DNA of 61,019 nucleotides, taken from Dactylosporangium sp. AC04546 (GTDB lineage: Bacteria > Actinomycetota > Actinomycetes > Mycobacteriales > Micromonosporaceae). Each line of letters starts with the position of its first letter. Position 1 is the stretch's first letter. A program made the position numbers and the translations under genes. The DNA is taken from positions 1 to 61,019 of the forward strand of contig NZ_JAHYSG010000077.1 of the NCBI RefSeq assembly GCF_022095675.1. The letters are read 5' to 3'. The notes under the pieces are model-generated. The model was not told the origin of the DNA, did no database searches, and saw only the letters and a program-made list of their open reading frames with translations. Shown here in pieces: positions 1-9,384 of this stretch.

Positions 1-13
1 GGGGGCGGGGCAC

Positions 14-550
14 ATGCGGATCGGGATAGCCGGCACACACGGGGTCGGCAAGAGCACGCTCGTCGAGGAGCTGGTGGCCCGCCATCCCGATCACGTGGGC
101 GTCGACGAGCCGTTCGTGCTGCTCGAAGAGCGCGGGTACGAGTTCGACCATCCGCCGTCGGCCGCCGACTACCTGGTGCAGCTCAAGGCCTCCCTCCGGC
201 TGTTGCGGCAGCCGGGGCGGAACGTCGTGTTCGATCGGACGCCGCTGGACTTCGTGGCCTACCTGCGGGCCGTCGGGGCCGACGTCGAGGTGGACGGGCT
301 TGCGGAAGCGCTCGCGAGCCTGGAGATGGTCGTCGTCCTGCCGATCACCGGCGAGACCGAGCGGGTGCTGCCGGAGGCCGAGTTTCCCGGGCTGCGGCAG
401 GACGTCAACGACGCGCTGCTGGAGCTTGTCCACGACTGCGAGGTGACCGTGGTCGAGCTGGACTGCCCGCTCGACCGGCGGGTCGAGGAGGTGTCCGCCG
501 CGATCACCCGGGTCAGGCCTCCGGCCTCCCCGCGGCCAGGGACCGCGTGA
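14..550 (+). CDS. AAA-family P-loop ATPase/kinase-like protein
   Basis: A 178-residue soluble protein that starts with a Walker A loop (GTHGVGKST, residues 7-15) straight after the first beta strand. A later FDRTPLDF segment (about residue 77) resembles the DR-containing loop of the AAA_28/NadR-type nucleotide-kinase fold. That family binds ATP and often phosphorylates a small molecule, but no substrate can be read from the sequence. The ATG at 14 follows a G-rich stretch and directly precedes the Walker strand, so the N-terminus looks complete. Its last 38 bases overlap the convergent TetR gene. Family assignment is good; function is open. Confidence 0.8.
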   Translation: MRIGIAGTHGVGKSTLVEELVARHPDHVGVDEPFVLLEERGYEFDHPPSAADYLVQLKASLRLLRQPGRNVVFDRTPLDFVAYLRAVGADVEVDGLAEALASLEMVVVLPITGETERVLPEAEFPGLRQDVNDALLELVHDCEVTVVELDCPLDRRVEEVSAAITRVRPPASPRPGTA

Positions 551-1073
551 CCGGCTCGAGCAGCTGTTCGACGACCTCGACGTACGACTCGATGTCCAGG
601 TCCTCGTCCCAGAGGGTCTGCAGGAGCAGGCCCTGCCAGACCGAGATCAGCACGCGGGCCAGCGCGTCCGGCAGGCCGGCCTCCGCGGCCAGGCGGCGCG
701 GCGTGTCGACGCCCTCGCGGGCCTGGGTGCGGATGCGCTCCGAGCGGATCGACTCGGCCCACACCTGCACGCCGAGGCGCTGCTCCTCTCGGTTGGCCGG
801 GTCGGCGACCGAGCGCAGCACGTCGAGGTAGCCGGCGATCGGGTCGGCGCCCAGGCGGGCGACGCGGCGCTCCTGCCACTCGGCGACGATGGCCGCGATC
901 ATGTCCTCCTTGCCGGTGAAGTACCGGTAGACGAGGCCCGCGCTCACCCCCGACTCGCGGACGATGTCCTGCACCGACGTGCGGTGGAAGCCCTCGCGGG
1001 CGAAGCACGCCGCGGCGGCGTCGAGGATCTGGCGGCGCCTCGCCGCCAGATGTGCGTCATCGACCTTCGGCAC
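513..1073 (-). CDS. TetR/AcrR-family transcriptional regulator
   Basis: About 186 residues from a GTG at 1073. The N-terminal helix-turn-helix (about residues 8-55) is typical: RRRQILDAAAACFAREGF, then TSVQDIVRESGVSAGLVYRYF and KEDM. The rest is an all-helical ligand domain of normal TetR length. The open frame runs further upstream, but that part is antisense to the neighbouring methyltransferase and lacks family similarity, so I take the GTG that overlaps the methyltransferase 3' end by 17 bases. The overlap implies co-transcription and coupling with that gene; the regulator may control it. Ligand unknown. Confidence 0.88.
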   Translation of the reverse strand: MPKVDDAHLAARRRQILDAAAACFAREGFHRTSVQDIVRESGVSAGLVYRYFTGKEDMIAAIVAEWQERRVARLGADPIAGYLDVLRSVADPANREEQRLGVQVWAESIRSERIRTQAREGVDTPRRLAAEAGLPDALARVLISVWQGLLLQTLWDEDLDIESYVEVVEQLLEPVTRSLAAGRPEA

Positions 1074-1938
1074 CGGGCACCTCCGCGACCGCGACGCGGT
1101 AGAAGGCGGCCGTCGGCTCGTCGCGGCCCAGCGGCGCAAGATACCGCTCGGCGGCGTCGCGGGTCGACCGGTCGTCGCGCAGCGACAGGCCCCGCTCGGC
1201 GAGATAGTCCGGGAGCGAGGCCGGGTCGAGGCCGAACGTCCACGGCTCCCCGTACCGCCCGACCGCCTGCCGCCAGCCGTCGGCGCCCGCGAACGCGCCG
1301 GTGCCGTCGAGCGCGGCGCGGTCGACGTACGTGAACGCCAGGCGGCTGCCGGGGGCCAGCAGGCCGGCCAGGGCGCGCAGGGTGGCATCGACGGCTGTCG
1401 CCGTCAGGTAGTTCGTGACGCCCTCCCAGACCACGACCGCCGGGCGGGCCGGGTCGAAGCCGCCGCCGCGCAGCGCCGTGGCCAGGTCGTCGTGGGCGAG
1501 GTCGGCCGGCACGAACCGGACCGCGTTGGCCGCGACCAGGCGGGCCGGGATCCGGCGGCGCTTGGTCGCCTGGGTGGCGGGGTGGTCGACCTCGAAGTGA
1601 CCGACGGGCAGCCGCAGCCGGTAGGCCCGGTTGTCGAAGCCGGCCCCCAGCAGCACCAGCTGCGCCGCCCCGGCCGCGACCGCGTCGGCCACGTGGTCGT
1701 CGATGAGCCGGGTGCGCACCACGGCCGAGGCGCGTGGGCCGCCGGGCCAGCGTTCGTCGAGGTACCGCACCAGCCCCCGATGCACGGCCGGCACCCGCGA
1801 CAGCACCACGAACGTCCGGTACCGCCAGGGGAGCATGCGCTCGGCGAGCGGATCGGCGAAGAGGCGCCGGTCGCGGCGGAGGGTCTCCAGGGCTCGGAAC
1901 AGGGCCACGTGCTCGGCGGTCCGGCTGCTTCCGTCCAT
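1057..1938 (-). CDS. Class I SAM-dependent methyltransferase (TIGR00027/LCMT-like)
   Basis: A 293-residue protein. SAM-binding motif I is QLVLLGAGFDNRAYRL (about residues 93-108), the hallmark of the leucine-carboxyl-methyltransferase-like group that is multiplied in actinomycetes. The acidic end of strand 2 is FEVDHPATQ, followed by KRRRI, and the VVVWEGVTNYLT motif (about 168-179) is also typical. These enzymes probably O-methylate carboxylates of lipids or secondary metabolites; this one's acceptor is unknown. ATG at 1938. It lies 33 bases downstream of the sensor kinase gene and overlaps the TetR gene at its end, so the three could form one transcript. Confidence 0.85.
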   Translation of the reverse strand: MDGSSRTAEHVALFRALETLRRDRRLFADPLAERMLPWRYRTFVVLSRVPAVHRGLVRYLDERWPGGPRASAVVRTRLIDDHVADAVAAGAAQLVLLGAGFDNRAYRLRLPVGHFEVDHPATQATKRRRIPARLVAANAVRFVPADLAHDDLATALRGGGFDPARPAVVVWEGVTNYLTATAVDATLRALAGLLAPGSRLAFTYVDRAALDGTGAFAGADGWRQAVGRYGEPWTFGLDPASLPDYLAERGLSLRDDRSTRDAAERYLAPLGRDEPTAAFYRVAVAEVPGAEGR

Positions 1939-1971
1939 GCCACCCAGATTAATGAACGAACACCCATTTTT

Positions 1972-4206
1972 CTACAGCGGCGCCAACTGCTCCCCCACCG
2001 CGTTGAGCAGGTCGGTGCCGGTGAACGGCTTCTCCAGCAGGTGCACGCCCGGGTCGAGGATGCCGTTGCTGGTGAGGACCGGCTGGGCGTATCCGGACAT
2101 GAACAGCACCCGGGTCGCGGGCCGGTCGCGCAGCAGGCGCTCGGCCAGGACGCGGCCCAGCATGCCGGGCATCACCACGTCGGTGAGCAGCAGGTCGATC
2201 GGGCCGTGGTGGTCGGCGGCCACCTGGAGGGCCGCCACGCCGTCCGAGGCGGCGAGGACCGTGTACCCGCCCCGGCGCAGGATCCGGGTGGTGACCTCGC
2301 GCAGCGCGGGCTCGTCCTCGGCGACCAGGACCGTCTCGCCGCGGGCGGCCGGGCGGGGCAGGCGGGCCCGCTCGCCGGCGTGGGGCTCGGCGTCGCTGGC
2401 CGGGAGCATGATCGTGATCGTGGTGCCCAGGCCCGGCTCGGAGTACAGCTTCACCGTGCCGCCGGCCTGGGCCACGATGCCGTAGACGGTGGCCAGGCCC
2501 AGGCCGGTGCCCTCCCCGCTCGGCTTCGTGGTGAAGAAGGGCTCGAACGCCTTGTCCATGACCTCGCGGGGCATGCCGGTGCCGGTGTCGGAGACCCGGA
2601 TCCGCACCTGGTCGTGCACCACGCCGGTGTCGATGGTGAGCACACCCCCGGAGGGCATCGCGTCCCGCGCGTTCACGGCCAGGTTGACCAGCACCTGCTC
2701 CAGCTGGCCCGGGTCGGCGACGACCGTCGGCAGCCGGTCGGCGAGGTCAAGGTCGAGCGTGATGTGCTCGCCGAGCGAGCGGGTCAGCATCTGGTGCACC
2801 TCGCTGACGACCCGGTTCACGTCCAGCGGCTTGGGCCGGATCACCTCGCGGCGGGCGAACGCGAGCAGCTGGTGCGTGAGCTCGCTCCCCCGCCGGCCGG
2901 CCCGCAGGATCTGCTCGGCGTCGAGCGCGAACGGCGTGTCGGCGCCGTCCTCGACGATGAACTCGGCGTAGTTGAGGATCACGGCGAGCAGGTTGTTGAA
3001 GTCGTGGGCGACGCCGCCGGCGAGCTGGCCCAGGCTCTCCATCCGCTGGGTGCGCTGCAGCCGCGCCTCGTCCTTCTGGCGGTCGGCCTCCGCCCGCAGC
3101 CGGCCCTGCTCGGCGAGAGCGGCGAGCCGCTCGGTGACGTCCCGGATGCCGGCGAGCGTGATCGGGCCGTCCTCGGTGCGGGCGGTGCTGAGTGCGATGT
3201 CGACCGGCACGAGCGAGCCGTCGCGGCGCAGCGCGACCGGGCCGTCCCAGCCGAACGGCGCGTCGGGCACCGGGGCGCCGCGCGGGCCGCCGGGCAGGAG
3301 GTGCTCGACGGGCAGGTCCACGAGGTCGCGCCGGGGCAGCCCGAACAGCCGCTCGGCCTGCGTGTTCGCCAGCACGACCCGGTCGGCCTCGTCGAAGCCG
3401 AGCAGCGGGTCGGGCGCCGCGTCGAGCACCGCCTGCATCTTCGCCTCGGCCCGCTCGCGCTCGCTGATGTCGCGCGTGATCGTGGTGACGCCGACGGTCG
3501 TGCCCTCCGGCGAGGTCAGCGGCGACACCAGCATCGAGACCGTGAACACCTCGCCGTCGCGGCGCAGGCGCCGGGTGTGGTACGGGTCGATGCGCCCGCC
3601 GGCCGCCACGATCTCGCGGATCTCGGCCTCGTCGGGGCGCCGGTCGGGCGGGATGATGCGGTCCTTCGAGCGTCCGATCATCTCGCCTGCGCTCAGCCCG
3701 TACAGCCGCTCGGCACCCGGGTTCCACGACAGCACCATGCCGTCGAGGTCGGTGGTGACGATCGCGTCGTGCGAGGACTGCACGATCGAGGCGAGCATGA
3801 CCTGGGCCGGGTCGGCGCCGGTGGCGTTCGCGTCGCGGATGGTCGCCACGAGGTACTGGCCGTCGTCGGCGTGCACGATCGACAGCGAGACGTCGGCCTG
3901 GAACTGACTGCCGTCCCGGTGGATCATGCTCAGCGGCTGGCCGGTGCGCTGCTGCGGGTGCTGGCCGGCGAGGTACGCCAGCACGCGCGGGGTCAGCGGG
4001 CGCAGCTCCGGCGGCACCAGCACGTCCGCGACCTCGCCGACGAACGCGCCCGTCTCCCGGTCGAACAGCCGCCGCGCGGCGGCGTTCGCGAGCATGATGC
4101 GGCCGTCCTCACGCGTCACCACGATCGCTTCCGGGGACACCTCCAGCAGGTCATGCGCCAGCCGCTCCGTCCACTGCACTTCACCTACGGTAGGACTTCC
4201 GACCAC
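1972..4206 (-). CDS. Hybrid sensor histidine kinase with three PAS domains and a receiver
   Basis: About 744 residues from a GTG at 4206; a GTG at 4179, nine codons later, is an equal candidate. Order: three PAS domains (about 10-120, 135-255, 256-360), a dimerisation region with the H-box AGGVAHDFNNLLA (His about 401), N-box NLAVNARDAMPSGG, G-boxes DTGTGMP and GEGTGLGLA, then a receiver domain whose phospho-acceptor Asp sits in LLTDVVMPGM (about 676), with conserved Lys in LLEKPF. There is no membrane segment or signal peptide, so it senses a cytoplasmic cue. The C-terminal receiver implies a phosphorelay to an Hpt protein or feedback on kinase activity. No cognate response regulator lies beside it. 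Confidence 0.9.
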   Translation of the reverse strand: MVGSPTVGEVQWTERLAHDLLEVSPEAIVVTREDGRIMLANAAARRLFDRETGAFVGEVADVLVPPELRPLTPRVLAYLAGQHPQQRTGQPLSMIHRDGSQFQADVSLSIVHADDGQYLVATIRDANATGADPAQVMLASIVQSSHDAIVTTDLDGMVLSWNPGAERLYGLSAGEMIGRSKDRIIPPDRRPDEAEIREIVAAGGRIDPYHTRRLRRDGEVFTVSMLVSPLTSPEGTTVGVTTITRDISERERAEAKMQAVLDAAPDPLLGFDEADRVVLANTQAERLFGLPRRDLVDLPVEHLLPGGPRGAPVPDAPFGWDGPVALRRDGSLVPVDIALSTARTEDGPITLAGIRDVTERLAALAEQGRLRAEADRQKDEARLQRTQRMESLGQLAGGVAHDFNNLLAVILNYAEFIVEDGADTPFALDAEQILRAGRRGSELTHQLLAFARREVIRPKPLDVNRVVSEVHQMLTRSLGEHITLDLDLADRLPTVVADPGQLEQVLVNLAVNARDAMPSGGVLTIDTGVVHDQVRIRVSDTGTGMPREVMDKAFEPFFTTKPSGEGTGLGLATVYGIVAQAGGTVKLYSEPGLGTTITIMLPASDAEPHAGERARLPRPAARGETVLVAEDEPALREVTTRILRRGGYTVLAASDGVAALQVAADHHGPIDLLLTDVVMPGMLGRVLAERLLRDRPATRVLFMSGYAQPVLTSNGILDPGVHLLEKPFTGTDLLNAVGEQLAPL

Positions 4207-4391
4207 TGAGGGTTCTGGCGTTCGGTATTTTCGGGAACATCTTGGACATGAGCGTCGACCCGAACCGGCCCAGCGCGGCCCGCGGCTCACCGAGCTGTAC
4301 AGCGGCCCGCTTAGGCCGGGGAAACACGCGGGCCCGCGTCGTGGCGGACGCGGGCCGGCGTGGCGAAAGGGAATCGCTGCTTGTTGTCACC
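4207..4391. other. Intergenic region with terminator, otherwise no gene
   Basis: 185 bases between the kinase start and the protease stop. It holds the terminator hairpin described separately and presumably the kinase promoter. No coding potential was found. Confidence 0.5.
4331..4356 (-). terminator. Hairpin terminator downstream of the HtrA-like protease
   Basis: A perfect 10-bp stem (GGCCCGCGTC at 4331-4340 with GACGCGGGCC at 4347-4356) closes a 6-base loop. It lies 36 bases past the protease stop codon. There is no strong T-tract, as is common for actinomycete terminators. Confidence 0.7.
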
Positions 4392-6527
4392 TCACGGGGA
4401 CTCGCCCAGCGTGACCGTGATGGTCTGCTCGGTGCTGTTGCGCTGGACCGTCACCTTGAGCTGGTCGCCCACCTTGGCCGCCTGGACGGCGTTGATGAGG
4501 TCCGTCGCGTCGTCGATCGGCGTCGAGCCGACCTTGGTCACCAGGTCGCCGTTCTTGATGCCGGCCTTGTCGGCCGGGCCGCCGGCCACGACGCCGCCGA
4601 CCAGAGCGCCCCCGGCACCGTCGGCGAGCTGGACGCCGAGGTACGGGTGGCTGACCTTGCCGCCCTTGGCCAGCTGGTCCGCGGCCGAGCGGGCGCGGTT
4701 GGCCGAGATCGCGAAGCCCACGCCGATGTTGCCGCTGTTCTCGCCCGCGGTGGCGATCGCGGTGTTGATGCCGACCACCTCGCCGGCCAGGTTGACCAGG
4801 GCGCCGCCGGAGTTGCCCGGGTTGATCGCGGCGTCGGTCTGGATGGCGTCGGCGATCGACTTGGCGCCCTGCTCGCCCGAGCTGATCGTGCGGTGCAGCG
4901 CGCTGACGATGCCCGCGGTGACCGAGCCCTGCAGGCCGAGCGGGCTGCCCACAGCGAGGACCGTGTCGCCCACGCGGAGGGCGTCGCTGTCGCCGAACTT
5001 GGCCGCGGACAGGCCGGAGACGCCCTGGGCCTTGATGACCGCGATGTCGCCCGCCGGGTCGGTGCCGACGACCGTGGCCGGCGCCGTCTTGCCGTTGCTG
5101 AACGTCACGGTCAGCTTGCTGGCGCCCTGCACGACGTGGTTGTTGGTGATGATCTCGCCGTCGCCCGTCATGATGACGCCGGAGCCCTCGGCCTCGCCGG
5201 TGCTGATGTCGACGACGCTCGGCAGGACCTTCTCGGCCACCGCGCCGACCGAGGAGCGGTCGAGGTTCGGCGCCGGGTTGTTGTTGACGACCGTGCTGGT
5301 GCCGGCCCTGTCGCCGGCGAGCTCGGTGGCGACGACCCCACCGCCGACCGCCGACACGAGCGACAGGGCGAGCGCGGCCGCGACGATCGCGAGGATCCGG
5401 CCGGCCCGCGAGGGGCGCGGCTGCGGGTAGCCGGGCTGCCCCGGCACCCCGGGCGGCGGCACCTGTCCGAACTGGCCGGTCGGCCCGAAGGGTCCGGCCT
5501 GCCCGAACTGCCCGGTGTTGCCGAGCGGCCCGGGCTGCCCGAGCGGACCCGGCACACCCGGCTGGCCGAACTGCCCGGGCCGTTCGAACTGCCCCGGCTG
5601 GCCGTACTGTCCCGGCTGACCGTGGTGGCCGGGCTGGCCGGACTGCCCGGGCTGCCCGAACGCGGCGGGCGAGCCGGGCGGGCCGGACGTCACCGGCTGG
5701 CCGAAGACGTTCGTCGCCGGACCACCGGACGGCGGGACGCCGAGGCCGACGCGGCCGGTCTGGTACGCCGGCGAGGTCTGGACCGGCGGGAACGCGGCCG
5801 TGCTGCCGGCGCCCGGCAGCGTCGCGGTGGTGCCGGGGCCGGTCGACGCCTGCGGCACGCCGGACGGGTACGCCGGCCCGGACATCGGCTGCGACGGCAC
5901 GGACGGGTACTGCGCGGTGTGACCGCCGGCGTGGCCATGCGTGTGGCCGTTGGTGTGGCCGGCTGGCGCCGCCCACGGCAGCCCGGACGCCGGAATCCCG
6001 GACGCTGGAACGCCCGAGGCCGGAATCCCGGAAGCCGGGACGCTGTCAGCCACCGCACCGCTGCCGCCGGAGACCGGCGCGGCCGCCGGCACCGCCGGCG
6101 AGACGTCGCCCCAGACCGGCGAGGCCGCGGGCGCTCCGCCGGCCGGCGAGGCCGGAGCGGCCGCGAACGTCGAGAAGCCCCCACCGGCGGGCGAGACCGG
6201 CAGGGTCGGGGAATCCGCGGCGGCCGACACCGTCGGCTGGCTCGGGAAGTCAGTCGCGGCCGAGGCAGCCGACGGGCTCGGGAAATCCGTGGCGGCGGGC
6301 GGCGGGAAGTCGGCGGCGGGCGGCGAGGCCTGGGCGGCAGGCAGCGGCGGGAAGTCCGCGGCGGGCGGCGAGACCGGCGGCGCGGATGGTTCGGGAGAGT
6401 GCGGCTCGGTCGCGCCAGGGGCGGTCAACGGCTCGGGCCGCGACGGCTGCGACGGTGGGGAGTCGGTCTCCCCGGCGGTGGACGGCGCGGCCCCCGGCGC
6501 GCTCCACTGGCGGTCCTGGTCACTCAT
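4392..6527 (-). CDS. htrA: HtrA/DegP-type trypsin-like serine protease with PDZ domain
   Basis: 711 residues from the ATG at 6527 (MSDQDRQWS). Residues 1-375 are low complexity, rich in Pro, Gly, Ala and Ser, with PASGIP-type five-residue repeats (about 165-185) and a GQPGQ/GQFGQ collagen-like tract (about 285-365). A single membrane helix follows (about 376-398, ILAIVAAALALSLVSAVGG). The protease domain shows the triad in order: ITNNHVVQ (His about 462), DIAVIKAQG (Asp about 492) and INPGNSGGALV (Ser about 572). A PDZ domain ends the protein. The catalytic part lies outside the membrane and should degrade misfolded exported proteins. The N-terminal cytoplasmic tail is unusually long for the family. 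Confidence 0.92.
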   Translation of the reverse strand: MSDQDRQWSAPGAAPSTAGETDSPPSQPSRPEPLTAPGATEPHSPEPSAPPVSPPAADFPPLPAAQASPPAADFPPPAATDFPSPSAASAATDFPSQPTVSAAADSPTLPVSPAGGGFSTFAAAPASPAGGAPAASPVWGDVSPAVPAAAPVSGGSGAVADSVPASGIPASGVPASGIPASGLPWAAPAGHTNGHTHGHAGGHTAQYPSVPSQPMSGPAYPSGVPQASTGPGTTATLPGAGSTAAFPPVQTSPAYQTGRVGLGVPPSGGPATNVFGQPVTSGPPGSPAAFGQPGQSGQPGHHGQPGQYGQPGQFERPGQFGQPGVPGPLGQPGPLGNTGQFGQAGPFGPTGQFGQVPPPGVPGQPGYPQPRPSRAGRILAIVAAALALSLVSAVGGGVVATELAGDRAGTSTVVNNNPAPNLDRSSVGAVAEKVLPSVVDISTGEAEGSGVIMTGDGEIITNNHVVQGASKLTVTFSNGKTAPATVVGTDPAGDIAVIKAQGVSGLSAAKFGDSDALRVGDTVLAVGSPLGLQGSVTAGIVSALHRTISSGEQGAKSIADAIQTDAAINPGNSGGALVNLAGEVVGINTAIATAGENSGNIGVGFAISANRARSAADQLAKGGKVSHPYLGVQLADGAGGALVGGVVAGGPADKAGIKNGDLVTKVGSTPIDDATDLINAVQAAKVGDQLKVTVQRNSTEQTITVTLGESP

Positions 6528-6654
6528 GATGTCCACCTTGCACACCACACCTCCGCCGAAACTGGGTTCTGGCTGGGAGATAGCCGAGAGCGGCGAAACC
6601 CCCAAAGGGCCCGGGGCCGGCACGAACGGTACGACCGGCCCCGGGCCGGAGAAA
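6528..6654. other. Intergenic gap before the fatty-acid genes
   Basis: 127 bases between the protease start and the methyltransferase stop. GC-rich segments such as GGGCCCGGGGCC near 6607 could fold as a weak terminator for the upstream methyltransferase gene. Otherwise it holds the protease promoter region. Confidence 0.35.
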
Positions 6655-7986
6655 TCAGGGCGTCCAGTCCGGCCGCAGCGGGTAGGAGGACACTCCGTCG
6701 CGGGTGGTCTTCGTGGCCAGGATCTGGTGCAGCTGGATCTCGTTGCGCTCGAACGCGAGCCGCGACCCGGCCATGTACAACCCCCATACCCGGGCCGTAC
6801 CCAGCCCGACCTCCTCGACACACGCGTCCCATTGTTCGACCAGGTTGCGGTTCCAGCCGGCGAGCGTCAGCGCGTAGTGCAGCCGCAGGTTCTCCTCGTG
6901 CTGCACCTCGAACGCCCCGTCGTGCACGGCGCTCACCAGGCGGCCGGGCGAGGCGAGCTCGCCGTCGGGGAACACGTACCGGTCGATGAAGGCGCCCGGC
7001 TTGTGCGAGGCCCGGTTGTCGGCCCGGGTGATGCAGTGGTTCAGCAGCCGGCCGCCCGGTTTGAGCCGGTCGCGCAGCGCAGCGAAGTACCGCGGATAGT
7101 TCCGGACACCGATGTGCTCGGTGAGACCGATCGAGCTGACCGCGTCGAACTGCTCCAGCGGCGCGTCGCGGTAGTCGAGGTAGCGCACCTCCGCCAGGTG
7201 GCCGAGGCCCTCGCGCTCGATCGCGGCCTGCGCCCAGGCGGCCTGCTCGCGGGAGAGCGTGACGCCGAGGGCGCGCACGCCGTACTCGCGGGCGGCGTGG
7301 CGGACCATCCCGCCCCAGCCGCAGCCGACGTCGAGCAGCCGGTCGCCGGCCTTGAGCGCCAGCTTGCCGGCGACCAGGTCGTACTTGTTGGCCTGGGCCT
7401 GTTCGAGGGTGTCCGACGGCGAGCGGTACACCGCGCAGGTGTAGGTCATGGACGGGCCGAGGACCTTCTCGTAGAAGGCGTTCGACACGTCGTAGTGGTG
7501 GTGGATCGCCTCGGCGTCGCGGCCGCGGCCGTGGCGCAGGCCCTGCAGCGTGCGCCGCCAGCCCGGGATCGCCTCCTGCGGCGGGGGCGGCGGCGGGCGC
7601 AGCCGCTCCCAGCCGAGCCCGCGGACCAGCCGCAGTGCCTCACCCGCGCCGGGCATCCGCAGGTGGAGGCCGGTGGCGAGGGCGTGCAGCACCTCGTACG
7701 GGTCGCCGGGGTGCACACCGCGGACCTCGAGGTCGCCGGTCACGTAGGCGCGGGCCATGCCCAGGTCGCCGGGGGCCGACAGCAGGTACGAGAGGCCGCG
7801 CTCAGATGCGATGTGCAGCTCGACCGGCGAGCTCGACGGGCCGATGGCGCTGCCGTCGTAGGCGGTGATCCGCACGGTGGGTTCGCCGGCGGTGACGGCG
7901 CGGACGATCTCCGCGACGGTCGGCACGGGCGGCCGGCGGCGGGGGCCGGTGGAGTCGGTGCGTGGTGGTCGGTTGGTGATGGTCAT
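6655..7986 (-). CDS. tmsB: Cyclopropane-fatty-acid-synthase-type methyltransferase, probable 10-methylene fatty acid synthase
   Basis: 443 residues. HHHYDVSNAFY (about 162-172) and RLLDVGCGWGGM (about 216-227) are the signature phospholipid-fatty-acyl and SAM-binding motifs of the CFA synthase family. The next gene upstream is an FAD oxidoreductase whose stop codon overlaps this ATG (ATGA at 7983-7986). This pair and order match BfaA/BfaB (TmsA/TmsB) of mycobacteria and other actinomycetes. There the methyltransferase puts a methylene on C10 of oleoyl phospholipid and the flavoprotein reduces it to a 10-methyl group (10-methylstearate, tuberculostearate). The specific role is inferred from the pairing; the enzyme class is clear. 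Confidence 0.87.
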   Translation of the reverse strand: MTITNRPPRTDSTGPRRRPPVPTVAEIVRAVTAGEPTVRITAYDGSAIGPSSSPVELHIASERGLSYLLSAPGDLGMARAYVTGDLEVRGVHPGDPYEVLHALATGLHLRMPGAGEALRLVRGLGWERLRPPPPPPQEAIPGWRRTLQGLRHGRGRDAEAIHHHYDVSNAFYEKVLGPSMTYTCAVYRSPSDTLEQAQANKYDLVAGKLALKAGDRLLDVGCGWGGMVRHAAREYGVRALGVTLSREQAAWAQAAIEREGLGHLAEVRYLDYRDAPLEQFDAVSSIGLTEHIGVRNYPRYFAALRDRLKPGGRLLNHCITRADNRASHKPGAFIDRYVFPDGELASPGRLVSAVHDGAFEVQHEENLRLHYALTLAGWNRNLVEQWDACVEEVGLGTARVWGLYMAGSRLAFERNEIQLHQILATKTTRDGVSSYPLRPDWTP

Positions 7987-9347
7987 CGTCGCCCCACAAC
8001 CTTGTCGTAGAGGTCGGTCAGTCGGTGGCCGGGGTCGTAGCGGTCCTTGGCGGCGCGGTACGCGGGACCGCCGTAGAGCCGGTCGAAGGTCGCCCGGTCG
8101 TAGTAGGCGTCGGAGTAGAGGGACTTGTGCCCGCCGAGCTCGAACACCCGCTGTTCAATGGCGCGGTTGACGTCGCCGTCGCGGGCGCCGGGGGCGATCG
8201 GGACGGTGCCCCAGAAGCCGACGTTCACGTACGGGGTGCCGGCGTGCATCGGGTACAGCGGCCACTCCCGCTCGCGCAGCCGCAGCGGGCACAGCCACAG
8301 CGGCGCCATCGGCACGTTGGCCGCGAACCAGCGCAGGAACTCGGCGGTGCGGTCCAGGGGGAGCTCGACGTCCTGCACCACGCGTTCGCGGTCGGGACGG
8401 CCGAGCCGGCGCTCGATCCGCGCGGCGACGCCGTAGCGGTTCTCGAGGCGCACGATGCGGTGGTAGACGTCGCTGCGGCGGTACCGCCGGGGCCAGATCC
8501 GGCGGACGGCCGGGTGCTGGGCGCCGAACGCGGCCGAGCACCAGAACCAGTCGGTGTCCCAGCGCCACAGGTAGTCGTGGGCGGTGAGCCCGTCGGTCGC
8601 CTTCGCGCGCAGCGACCGGTAGTAGACGTCCTGGCCGGTGTAGTCGCTGGTCGGGCCCTCGCTGCCGAATCGGCCGAGCACGAGGTACGACTCGCCGGGC
8701 CGGAACACGACGCCGTCCATCACGTCGACCGGCTGGCCGGCGAACTCACCCGTCCGCATCACCTCGCCGGCCGCGGCGAGCAGCTCGTCCAGGTCGTCGA
8801 AGCGCAGGTTGCGCAGCAGCACCCGGGCACCGATCGGCTGGAGCTCGATGCGCAGCCGGGTCGCGTAGCCGAGGCTGCCCAGCGAGTTGGGGAACGCGGC
8901 GAACAGCTCGGCGTGCTCGTTGTCGGCGCGCGCGGTGACGACCTCGCCGGTGCCGGTCATGATGTCGAGCTCCGACACCGACTCGTGCGGCAGGCCGTGC
9001 TTCCACGACGTCGCCTCGATCCCGAGACCGGTCACGGCGCCGCCGAGCGTGATGGTGCGCAGCTGCGGCACGACCAGCGGCATCAGCCCGTGCGGGAGGG
9101 TCGCGTCGACCAGGTCCTCGTACGTGCACATGCCCTGGACCTCGGCGGTGCGGGCCACCGGGTCGACCTCCACGACCCCGTCGAGGCCGCTGACGTCGAG
9201 CCCGGCGAAGCCGCTCGCGGCGCGCGGCCGGAACAGGTTCGACGTGCGCTTTGCCAGGCGGACGGTGTCGCCGGGCGGGATCGCGGCGTATGAGGCGCGC
9301 AGGGCATCGACGGCGTGCCGATGCTGGGCCCAGCCCTTCAGAGCCAT
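7983..9347 (-). CDS. tmsA: FAD-linked oxidoreductase, probable 10-methylene fatty acid reductase
   Basis: 454 residues. The start is the ATG at 9347, preceded by a near-perfect Shine-Dalgarno (AAAGGAGGTG) on the minus strand; the open frame upstream of it is spurious. The N-terminal half is a PCMH-type FAD-binding domain, with the flavin-contacting stretch TITLGGAVTGLGIEATSW at about residues 97-114 in the DHCR24-like group. The C-terminal half has aromatic-rich motifs (DYLWRWDTDWFWCS). It is translationally coupled to the CFA-type methyltransferase, which supports reduction of the 10-methylene intermediate, presumably with NADPH. A plain sterol or sugar oxidase is the less likely alternative. 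Confidence 0.86.
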   Translation of the reverse strand: MALKGWAQHRHAVDALRASYAAIPPGDTVRLAKRTSNLFRPRAASGFAGLDVSGLDGVVEVDPVARTAEVQGMCTYEDLVDATLPHGLMPLVVPQLRTITLGGAVTGLGIEATSWKHGLPHESVSELDIMTGTGEVVTARADNEHAELFAAFPNSLGSLGYATRLRIELQPIGARVLLRNLRFDDLDELLAAAGEVMRTGEFAGQPVDVMDGVVFRPGESYLVLGRFGSEGPTSDYTGQDVYYRSLRAKATDGLTAHDYLWRWDTDWFWCSAAFGAQHPAVRRIWPRRYRRSDVYHRIVRLENRYGVAARIERRLGRPDRERVVQDVELPLDRTAEFLRWFAANVPMAPLWLCPLRLREREWPLYPMHAGTPYVNVGFWGTVPIAPGARDGDVNRAIEQRVFELGGHKSLYSDAYYDRATFDRLYGGPAYRAAKDRYDPGHRLTDLYDKVVGRR

Positions 9348-9384
9348 TCGACCACCTCCTTTCCGTAGATCGAAGCAGAAAGTG

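Noticed and set aside
964..4209. 1081-codon rightward open frame
   Set aside because: It is antisense to the methyltransferase and sensor kinase genes. Its composition (long runs of G, R, H, D, V) is a codon-bias shadow.
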